A stretch of DNA of 6,393 nucleotides from Legionellaceae bacterium (lineage in GTDB: Bacteria > Pseudomonadota > Gammaproteobacteria > Legionellales > Legionellaceae): the NCBI GenBank assembly GCA_023266075.1, contig JAHFRX010000088.1, forward strand, positions 1-6,393. Direction: 5' to 3'. A program made the position numbers and the translations under genes. This document shows, piece by piece, positions 1 to 5,215 of this stretch. Each line of letters begins with the position of its first letter. Positions within the stretch are counted from its first letter, which is position 1. Below the pieces are notes generated by a model. It did no database searches and had not been told where the DNA came from. It saw only the letters and a program-made list of their open reading frames with translations.

Positions 1-918
1 GCTAGAACGATTGCTAGTCAACCCAAATTAAATCAACACATTCAGATCGGTGTTTTCATATATAATGGCGCTTGTGTTACCGAAAACAATCGAGGGTTGG
101 CTGCAGCATCTTTATCAGGAATCTTACCAACGCGTATCTCTATCATCATGCCATCACAAGCAGTGCTTAACTATTATTTGGAAAAATTAATAAAAACGCA
201 TGAGCATATAGAAGAACCCTATCAAATGCATTATTTATCAACATTATCACTTGAAGAAATGGATGGATCTCATGAGCTAAGAATACGATCTAAAAGTAAT
301 GACTCTATTCATAGCTCACATAGTAGTCAATCGTATAGAAAACGTACTGTGATGTGTGTAACAGTACCAGCAGGATGGAATAATCCAGATTTGGATATCG
401 ATGCGAGCATTTCGGCATCTAGTCGTATCTACACAATAACACCATCACACGATAAATTTTCGTCAAGTGGAAGAGAGAGTCGACTATCATTTTTTTCTGC
501 TAGTGTCAGCGATTATTCTAACAGTCTTGAATCACCACAGTTTTTTTCAACCGATTCACCATTGATTCCAATTGAAATATCAAATCTAATCGATAATTTT
601 CTAATGGGTCTAAAATATGATACACAAATAGATAAAATTGATTATCTTAACATCATTCTTAATCGACTTGTTCCAAAGAAGCCCAAACTTGTCAATAATC
701 TTATCAAACAGTTGCGTGAAGATCCGACGAATACCAGCGAGATAGGTCGATATGTTACCAATATTCTACTGAACGAATCTCGTATACGTGATGTCTTATT
801 GTTTATGAGCAACGAGTGGCCAGAGAATATCATTGAAGCTTTCCAATTAAATGAAACCAAAAAGCCAGCCTCAATATCTAGCTTAGACGGTGTTGAGAAG
901 GCAGATTTATCTTTTTAA
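1..918 (+). CDS. Unrecognised serine-rich protein, 5'-truncated; possible secreted effector
   Basis: I do not recognise this protein. The frame is open from the first base of the window, so the gene starts upstream; the TTG at 97 is only the first in-frame start-like codon inside the window and has no ribosome binding site. The visible 305 residues fall into three parts. Residues 1-90 are mixed, with a hydrophobic stretch around GILPTRISIIMPS. Residues 97-186 are serine-rich (26 serines in 90 residues) and look disordered. Residues 192-284 look mostly helical, followed by a short polar tail ending in DLSF. There is no membrane segment, and only two cysteines are visible. The serine-rich linker and absence of a known bacterial domain resemble Dot/Icm type IV effectors of Legionellales, but this is inference: I see no clear E-block or eukaryotic domain. 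The reading frame is certain; the function is unknown. Confidence 0.8.
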   Translation, partial: ARTIASQPKLNQHIQIGVFIYNGACVTENNRGLAAASLSGILPTRISIIMPSQAVLNYYLEKLIKTHEHIEEPYQMHYLSTLSLEEMDGSHELRIRSKSNDSIHSSHSSQSYRKRTVMCVTVPAGWNNPDLDIDASISASSRIYTITPSHDKFSSSGRESRLSFFSASVSDYSNSLESPQFFSTDSPLIPIEISNLIDNFLMGLKYDTQIDKIDYLNIILNRLVPKKPKLVNNLIKQLREDPTNTSEIGRYVTNILLNESRIRDVLLFMSNEWPENIIEAFQLNETKKPASISSLDGVEKADLSF

Positions 919-944
919 GCCACGCGTCACGCGCGGCTTAAAAA
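912..944. terminator. Long hairpin between convergent genes, possible terminator
   Basis: A 10-bp perfect arm (912-921 with 935-944) continues, after one A-C mismatch, into CGCG/CGCG around a TCA loop (927-929). The stop codon TAA (916-918) of the left gene lies in the left arm. The position between convergent gene ends fits a terminator. However, the left arm begins with T's and the right arm ends with A's, so neither strand has a free U-run after the hairpin. On the minus strand a T-rich run precedes the hairpin. Standard intrinsic termination is therefore doubtful; it may instead protect 3' ends or block readthrough with Rho. Confidence 0.4.
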
Positions 945-983
945 ATAAAAACCACGATAGGTGCTATGAAATCATCAAGAGAT

Positions 984-1226
984 CTAATTTCCTTTCACCA
1001 TATCTTCAATATCCTCTGCAGCTTTATCAATCGCGTTACCTGCACCCTTAACAACATCTTCAGCGCCTTTTCCCACTTTCCCAGCAGCATCCATCGTGCC
1101 TTTGCCTAAATCATTTGCTGCATCAGTTGTAGATTTAGTTGCTTTTTCTACGGTGCTATCAGCAAACACAGCACTTGCTGAAAAACCTAATGCGAGAACA
1201 GACAGCATCACCAACAACTTCTTCAT
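984..1226 (-). CDS. Small exported LEA-like protein with 11-residue repeats
   Basis: This encodes 80 residues from an ATG at 1226. Residues 1-22 form a Sec signal peptide: MKK, a hydrophobic core (LLVMLSVLALGF), then an AVFA cleavage site before Asp23. The mature 58 residues have no cysteine or aromatic residue and are rich in Ala, Gly, Lys and Asp. They fall into 11-residue units at 35-45, 46-56, 57-67 and 68-78, the first two starting DAA and sharing the GKG pattern. Such 11-mers form amphipathic helices in LEA-like and apolipoprotein-like proteins. The likely site is the periplasm or the outer-membrane surface; a role in envelope stress or membrane binding is inference. There is no lipobox, so it is not an entericidin-type lipoprotein. 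A longer reading from 1295 adds 22 residues before the signal peptide and overlaps the next gene; the strong AAGGAG site supports 1226. It lies 65 bp after the gene at 1292-1753, on the same strand. Confidence 0.8.
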   Translation of the reverse strand: MKKLLVMLSVLALGFSASAVFADSTVEKATKSTTDAANDLGKGTMDAAGKVGKGAEDVVKGAGNAIDKAAEDIEDMVKGN

Positions 1227-1232
1227 CATTAA

Positions 1233-1238
1233 CTCCTT
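1233..1238 (-). promoter_or_regulatory. Ribosome binding site that fixes the start at 1226
   Basis: On the minus strand AAGGAG lies six bases before the ATG at 1226 and only three before the adjacent in-frame ATG at 1229. The spacing favours 1226, which also gives a classic MKK signal peptide start. Confidence 0.75.
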
Positions 1239-1266
1239 GTCTTGAAAAATAATTATGGCAATAACC

Positions 1267-1295
1267 ATCCTAGTACAACTAGGCCGATCAATCAA
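1267..1295 (-). promoter_or_regulatory. Candidate sigma70 promoter for the LEA-like gene
   Basis: On the minus strand TTGATT (1295-1290) and TAGGAT (1272-1267) are 17 bases apart, each matching the consensus at four of six positions. The -35 overlaps the stop codon of the upstream gene. An alternative -10, CATAAT, lies further downstream on the minus strand (+ strand bases around 1250) but has no good -35 partner. Cotranscription with the upstream gene is the other possibility. Confidence 0.35.
1269..1283. repeat. Perfect inverted repeat between the two minus-strand genes
   Basis: CCTAGT and ACTAGG form a 6-bp dyad with a 3-base centre. It overlaps the candidate -10 of the LEA-like gene, so it could be an operator or a short mRNA hairpin. 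No T-run follows it on the minus strand, so it is not a standard terminator. A dyad this short could also be chance. Confidence 0.4.
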
Positions 1296-1753
1296 GACGA
1301 TTTTTTATCCGGAATAGGAGGAACGACCGATTTATCACAGTGACACTTATGAGTAGCATTCGGTGGCATCGGAACACTTGAAAAATCATCCGGATAACAA
1401 AGCGTCACACTCCAAGCCGCGGCATTATCTATAGACGTGGGCATCGACCAGTAACGCTTACCACTATATGTCTTCTCTTTCTCATTTTCCCAAATGGATG
1501 GCGTAAACTGTGCGCCAAACCTAACAGTTTGTTGTGGACGACACTCAAAAGATTGACGCATCCATAATTTATCTTGTGGTACTTGAATATCGACCAACAT
1601 TTTTTCATTGCTCATATCAACCATGCGAATATTCACATCGTAATCATTCCAACAATCACTTTTGACTACCGTGAGATAACAAGGAAGAGCGTAAATATCT
1701 AATGACATCATCAATAGAGTGGAAAAAACGCAAATATTTTTTCTCTGATTCAT
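1292..1753 (-). CDS. Exported cysteine-rich protein of unknown function
   Basis: This encodes 153 residues. A signal peptide is visible: basic start (MNQRKN), hydrophobic stretch about 7-18, and a probable cut after Ala22 (IYA before LPC). The mature protein has six cysteines, at 25, 34, 71, 119, 137 and 139, an even number that fits disulfides formed in the periplasm. It is rich in Trp and Tyr (SDCW, KLWMRQ, SIWEN, KRYWSMP, AAWSV) and ends in a Pro- and Lys-rich tail after a CHC motif. This pattern of aromatic and cysteine residues looks like a small beta-sandwich domain, which is inference. I have a faint memory of similar hypothetical periplasmic proteins in Legionella and Coxiella but cannot name a family. 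The ribosome binding site is weak (TTTAGAA before the ATG), although the signal peptide supports this start. It is divergent from gltA. Confidence 0.8.
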   Translation of the reverse strand: MNQRKNICVFSTLLMMSLDIYALPCYLTVVKSDCWNDYDVNIRMVDMSNEKMLVDIQVPQDKLWMRQSFECRPQQTVRFGAQFTPSIWENEKEKTYSGKRYWSMPTSIDNAAAWSVTLCYPDDFSSVPMPPNATHKCHCDKSVVPPIPDKKSS

Positions 1754-1760
1754 TTCTAAA

Positions 1761-1789
1761 TTGACTGTAGAGCAGCATTTTTATATAGT
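1761..1789 (+). promoter_or_regulatory. Strong sigma70 promoter for gltA
   Basis: TTGACT (1761-1766) and TATAGT (1784-1789) are separated by exactly 17 bases, each matching the consensus at five of six positions. Transcription would start near 1796, giving a leader of about 40 bases before the gltA ATG. With no terminator visible downstream, it may also serve pilC, pilD and the nucleotidase gene. Confidence 0.75.
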
Positions 1790-1813
1790 GCGCGCATTAC
1801 CCAAAAGAATCAA
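1782..1813 (-). promoter_or_regulatory. Weak candidate promoter for the cysteine-rich exported protein
   Basis: The self-complementary TATATA at 1782-1787 can act as a -10 on the minus strand while overlapping the gltA -10. The only reasonable upstream element is TTGATT (minus strand, 1813-1808), but the 20-base spacing is too long for a normal sigma70 promoter; shifting the -10 one or two bases shortens it to 18-19 with a poorer hexamer. Confidence 0.25.
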
Positions 1814-1837
1814 GACATCTTAAAGATAGGAGCATCC

Positions 1838-3106
1838 ATGACAAAAAAAGTAGCTCGTCTAAGCCTTCCTGGCAATAACGACTTAGAATTCCCTATCTAC
1901 ACCCCAACACTTGGGAATGATGTCATTGATATCGGCTCATTAAGCAACCTGAATCACTTTACCTTCGATCCAGGATTTGTGTCGACGGCTTCTTGTGAAT
2001 CTAAAATCACTTATATCGATGGCGATCAAGGTGTACTGTTATACCGTGGCTATCCTATTCAAGAGCTAGCACTTAAAAAAGACTTTTTAGATGTCTGTTA
2101 TTTACTGCTAAACGGCGAAATCCCTCATAAAAAAGAAAAAGAAACATTCACAGTTCTCGTCAACAATCATACGATGGTCCATCAGCAAATGTATCAATTT
2201 TTAAATGGCTTTCGAAGAGATGCTCATCCCATGGCTATTATGGTTGGCATCGTTGGTGCATTGTCGGCTTTTTATCACGAATCAATGGACTTAAATAGCC
2301 AGCAGGACCGCTACATGTGTGCTATTCGCCTCATTGCAAAAATGCCCACACTGGCTGCCATGAGCTATAAATACTCCATTGGACAGCCTTATATGTACCC
2401 ACAAAACAAAATGTCTTATGCTGAAAATTTCCTGCATATGATGTTTGGTGTGCCTTCAAGTGAGACAAAAGTCAACACCGTTATTGTCGATGCAATGGAT
2501 ACTATTTTCACATTACACGCTGATCATGAGCAAAATGCATCAACCTCGACAGTACGGTTAGCCGGCTCAACCGGTGCAAATCCATTCGCTTGCATCTCAG
2601 CGGGTATTGGCGCACTCTGGGGGCCTGCGCATGGTGGTGCAAATGAAGCCTGTTTAAATATGTTGCATGAGATTGGCGATATCAGCCGTGTACCGCATTA
2701 TATTGCACGAGCAAAAGATAAAAATGATACGTTCCGTTTGATGGGCTTTGGACATCGTGTTTACAAAAGCTACGATCCACGCGCAAAAGTCATGCGTGAA
2801 ACGTGCCATAAAGTCCTTGAGGCGGTTGATGCACAAAATGAACCTTTATTTAAACTTGCATTGGCTTTAGAAAAAATTGCACTTGAAGACGATTATTTTA
2901 TTGAGAAAAAACTGTATCCTAATGTAGACTTTTACTCTGGTATCACGCTCAGTGCTATTGGTATACCCAGCAATATGTTTACAGTAATTTTTGCACTTTC
3001 AAGAACAGTGGGTTGGATGTCACATTGGATGGAAATGGTCGCGTCTAAGGCAAAAATTGGTCGACCAAGACAACTTTACACCGGTGAAAAAGAACGCCAC
3101 TTATAA
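1838..3106 (+). CDS. gltA: Citrate synthase, type II (GltA)
   Basis: The enzyme condenses acetyl-CoA with oxaloacetate to give citrate and CoA, the entry step of the TCA cycle, in the cytoplasm. At 422 residues it has the length of the hexameric type II enzymes of Gram-negative bacteria. The catalytic triad is in place: His265 (PAHGGANEA), His306 (GFGHRVYK) and Asp364 (NVDFYSG), close to E. coli His264, His305 and Asp362. Also visible are His230 in LHADHEQNAST, the SKITYIDGDQGVLLYRGYPI segment near the N terminus, and Arg389 (ALSRTVGW) and the GRPRQLYTG tail that help bind the substrates. AGGAG lies five bases before the ATG. The sequence closely resembles my memory of the Coxiella enzyme. 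A 2-methylcitrate synthase is less likely because those are usually shorter (about 370-390 residues). The next gene, pilC, starts 25 bp downstream with no terminator between. Confidence 0.97.
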   Translation: MTKKVARLSLPGNNDLEFPIYTPTLGNDVIDIGSLSNLNHFTFDPGFVSTASCESKITYIDGDQGVLLYRGYPIQELALKKDFLDVCYLLLNGEIPHKKEKETFTVLVNNHTMVHQQMYQFLNGFRRDAHPMAIMVGIVGALSAFYHESMDLNSQQDRYMCAIRLIAKMPTLAAMSYKYSIGQPYMYPQNKMSYAENFLHMMFGVPSSETKVNTVIVDAMDTIFTLHADHEQNASTSTVRLAGSTGANPFACISAGIGALWGPAHGGANEACLNMLHEIGDISRVPHYIARAKDKNDTFRLMGFGHRVYKSYDPRAKVMRETCHKVLEAVDAQNEPLFKLALALEKIALEDDYFIEKKLYPNVDFYSGITLSAIGIPSNMFTVIFALSRTVGWMSHWMEMVASKAKIGRPRQLYTGEKERHL

Positions 3107-3120
3107 CGATATCCAATCAC

Positions 3121-3125
3121 AAGGA
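3121..3125 (+). promoter_or_regulatory. Ribosome binding site that fixes the pilC start
   Basis: AAGGA lies six bases before the ATG at 3132. The open frame extends back to an ATG at 2991, but that lies inside gltA; starting at 3132 gives a PilC of normal length and N terminus. Confidence 0.75.
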
Positions 3126-3131
3126 AGTGAT

Positions 3132-4337
3132 ATGCTCAAAAACCATGCTCGGGTTCAGTTTTATTGGCGCGGAATAAACAGAGACGGTCAACGCGTAGAA
3201 GGTCATATCGAAGCTAAAAACAAAAGCATCGCGACTATACTCCTTACACAACAAGAGATTTCAGTAAAGCATCTCAAACGTAGCGAGCGTTACCTGCGCC
3301 GTGTCATTAGAAAAAAAGACATTGTCGCATTCTTATGCCAACTTGCAACACTTTTAAAAGCAAACCTTCCACTCATGCACGCACTCGAAACCATGAGGCT
3401 TACACAACACCACCATACGGTTCGGCAATTAATTGAGTCTATTCAGCGCGATCTTCAAAAAGGCTTCTCTTTTTCAAGAGCGCTGCAACAGCATCCTCAA
3501 TATTTCACACCGGTCATGTGCCATCTCATTGCGATGGGTGAATATGCGAGTCATCTTGATGCTATCATTTTTAAGCTCGCGTACAACCAAGAAAGACGGC
3601 TTCAAACACAACGACAATTTTACTTGGCACTCGCTTACCCATTGCTAATTACGATGGTCTCGTTGAGTTTAATCATCGCCTTGTGCACTTTTGTTTTACC
3701 TCAGTTTCTACAATTTTACCAAGCCTTTCAAGTGACATTACCCAAGCCCACGCAATATCTTATTACATTGATACGCTGGATTAAATCCTATGGCGCGATG
3801 AGCATGAGCTTCATGCTCCTTTGGCTTGTCACAACAGGCTTATTGTATCAGCACTATCGGCCTTGCAAAGCGTATCTGGATCGCCTTCTGCTGCGTCTTC
3901 CCATCTTAGGTGCTCTCCTTTCAAAGCTTATCATGACGCGCTTGACCGACACATTGAGCCTCTCCTTATCCTCAGGCTTACCGCTTATCGATGCTTTGCG
4001 GCTTCTTCCCACAATTGCATCTAATATTCAATACGAAGAGACATTTATCAAAGTCTCTTCTTTGGTTCGCGAAGGTGTGTCACTCACCAAAGCGATGCGC
4101 CTTACACATCAATTTTCACCTGATGTCATTGAAATGATTGCTATTGGTGAAGAATCCGGTAAATTAGCGCATATGTTTTCAGAGATTGCCACGCAATTGG
4201 AAGAAACAGTGAGTCGTCACACGCTCTTCTGGAGTAAACTCCTAGAGCCAATTACTGTTCTCTTCTTAGGTGTTAGTATGGGGGCGCTTCTATTGGCACT
4301 ATACTTACCTATTTTTCAGTTAGGAGCGGTTTTTTAA
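3132..4337 (+). CDS. pilC: Type IV pilus / type II secretion inner-membrane platform protein PilC (T2SSF family)
   Basis: PilC is the polytopic inner-membrane protein that couples the assembly ATPase PilB to the growing pilus or pseudopilus. The 401 residues match the usual length. Residues 8-48 form the N-terminal segment (FYWRGINRDGQRVEGHIEA, then a helix). Two T2SSF repeats follow, about 66-188 and 268-392, each with a cytoplasmic helical bundle. The second carries the canonical GEESGKL motif (339-345); the first has a degenerate GEYASHL (136-142). Likely membrane segments are 168-190, 222-240 and 370-392. The NLPLMHALE and GLPLIDALR helices mark equivalent positions in the two repeats. 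The direct neighbour pilD supports a pilus role rather than GspF of a dedicated type II operon, although GspF cannot be excluded by sequence alone. pilB, normally upstream, is replaced by gltA. The stop codon overlaps the pilD start (TAATG). Confidence 0.93.
   Translation: MLKNHARVQFYWRGINRDGQRVEGHIEAKNKSIATILLTQQEISVKHLKRSERYLRRVIRKKDIVAFLCQLATLLKANLPLMHALETMRLTQHHHTVRQLIESIQRDLQKGFSFSRALQQHPQYFTPVMCHLIAMGEYASHLDAIIFKLAYNQERRLQTQRQFYLALAYPLLITMVSLSLIIALCTFVLPQFLQFYQAFQVTLPKPTQYLITLIRWIKSYGAMSMSFMLLWLVTTGLLYQHYRPCKAYLDRLLLRLPILGALLSKLIMTRLTDTLSLSLSSGLPLIDALRLLPTIASNIQYEETFIKVSSLVREGVSLTKAMRLTHQFSPDVIEMIAIGEESGKLAHMFSEIATQLEETVSRHTLFWSKLLEPITVLFLGVSMGALLLALYLPIFQLGAVF
3800..3818. repeat. Inverted repeat inside pilC
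   Basis: Two perfect 8-base arms (3800-3807 and 3811-3818) surround a 3-base centre, in the region coding for the second membrane segment. The RNA would form a stable hairpin. No T-run follows, and the coding sequence fully explains the bases, so a regulatory role is speculative. Confidence 0.35.
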
Positions 4338-5164
4338 TGGTTGCTTTACTCTTATCCTCACCCATCACATGTTTTGTGTTATTGGGCATTGTGACGTTAC
4401 TGGTCGGCAGTTTTTTAAATGTCGTCATCTACCGTCTCCCTCGCATGATTCAAGCACACTGTCAGGATACAACGTCTATCACTACACTCAATCTTTGCTT
4501 CCCTCGCTCATTTTGCCCACACTGTCAAATCACGATTCCATTTTGGCATAACATCCCTTTTTTAAGTTTTTTGATAAATCATGCACGGTGCTTTGCATGC
4601 CAAGCACCTATTGCAAGGCGCTATTTTATCGTTGAGATGCTAACACCATTGTGCTCAATCCTCGCCGCGATACAATTCGGTTTTTCAATGACACTCCTCT
4701 ACGCACTTTTATTTACTTGGATCATCATTTGCATCACTTTTATCGATCTCGAGCATCAATTAATTCCGGACGAGCTCAGTCTGGGATTGCTTTGGATAGG
4801 ACTATTATCTAACCTGTCTTTTTCATTCGCTCCTCTCGCTGATGCAGTACTCGGTGCTATCTGCGGCTATGTCAGCTTGTGGGGGTTTATCAAACTTTAC
4901 CAAGGCATCACCCAAAAAATAGCGATGGGTCATGGTGATTTTAAATTATTTGCAGCATTGGGAGCTTGGTTTGGTTGGGCACAACTTCCCATTATTCTCT
5001 TCATTGCTTCTCTTTTTGGCGCTGTAATAGGGATTGTTTATCTTAAAAAAACAAAACAATCCAATAGTACACCAATCCCTTTTGGTCCATTTTTATGCTT
5101 CAGTGGTTTTATGATGTTATATCTGCATGACATATTACTCAATTATTTCATTGGACAAAATTAG
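4337..5164 (+). CDS. pilD: Prepilin leader peptidase / N-methyltransferase PilD
   Basis: PilD is an inner-membrane aspartic protease of the type IV prepilin peptidase family. It cuts the leader of prepilins and pseudopilins and methylates the new N-terminal residue, serving both type IV pili and type II secretion. The 275 residues include the N-terminal GSFLNVVIYRLP motif (24-35) and the zinc-binding cysteine pairs CPHC (60-63) and CFAC (85-88) with the usual 21-residue gap. The catalytic aspartates are Asp137 (FIDLEHQLIPD) and Asp201 (GHGDFKL), 64 residues apart as in Pseudomonas PilD and Vibrio TcpJ. Multiple hydrophobic segments cover 11-30, 103-138, 147-185, 205-235 and 252-270. The full cysteine set implies the methyltransferase function is kept. 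The ATG shares one base with the pilC stop, and AGGAG (4322-4326) lies ten bases upstream, so translation is probably coupled. No coaE follows, unlike the common pilBCD-coaE cluster. Confidence 0.96.
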   Translation: MVALLLSSPITCFVLLGIVTLLVGSFLNVVIYRLPRMIQAHCQDTTSITTLNLCFPRSFCPHCQITIPFWHNIPFLSFLINHARCFACQAPIARRYFIVEMLTPLCSILAAIQFGFSMTLLYALLFTWIIICITFIDLEHQLIPDELSLGLLWIGLLSNLSFSFAPLADAVLGAICGYVSLWGFIKLYQGITQKIAMGHGDFKLFAALGAWFGWAQLPIILFIASLFGAVIGIVYLKKTKQSNSTPIPFGPFLCFSGFMMLYLHDILLNYFIGQN

Positions 5165-5205
5165 GCTTGTTGTTTAATGTAAATAACAAAACATTCAGCT
5201 TGCAA

Positions 5206-5210
5206 AAGGA
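5206..5210 (+). promoter_or_regulatory. Ribosome binding site of the nucleotidase gene
   Basis: AAGGA lies five bases before the ATG at 5216. The 51-bp gap after pilD holds no convincing terminator or promoter; a TTGGAC-16-TTTAAT pair (5151-5178) is too weak to call. Confidence 0.7.
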
Positions 5211-5215
5211 TGAGC

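Noticed and set aside
642..860. 72-codon open frame on the minus strand
   Set aside because: It is antisense to the first gene, with no ribosome binding site or recognisable protein features.
97..918. TTG at 97 as the true start of the first gene
   Set aside because: The frame is open back to base 1 and no ribosome binding site precedes 97, so the gene is better read as truncated by the window.
1227..1295. 22-residue N-terminal extension of the LEA-like protein
   Set aside because: It would bury the signal peptide inside the protein and overlap the neighbouring gene; AAGGAG points to the ATG at 1226.
2654..2836. 60-codon open frame antisense to gltA
   Set aside because: It lies over the conserved catalytic region of citrate synthase, whose coding constraint explains it.
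2991..3131. 47-residue N-terminal extension of PilC
   Set aside because: It lies within the 3' end of gltA in another frame, lacks PilC-like sequence, and a good ribosome binding site precedes the ATG at 3132.
3433..4024. Two short plus-strand frames inside pilC (3433-3648 and 3821-4024)
   Set aside because: They are out-of-frame readings of pilC with no initiation signals.
4369..4551. 60-codon frame inside pilD
   Set aside because: It overlaps the conserved GSFLNVVIYRLP and zinc-cysteine coding region in another frame.
5165..5215. Terminator or promoter between pilD and the nucleotidase gene
   Set aside because: Only a loose TTGTT/AACAA pairing and a poor -35/-10 pair are present; neither is convincing.
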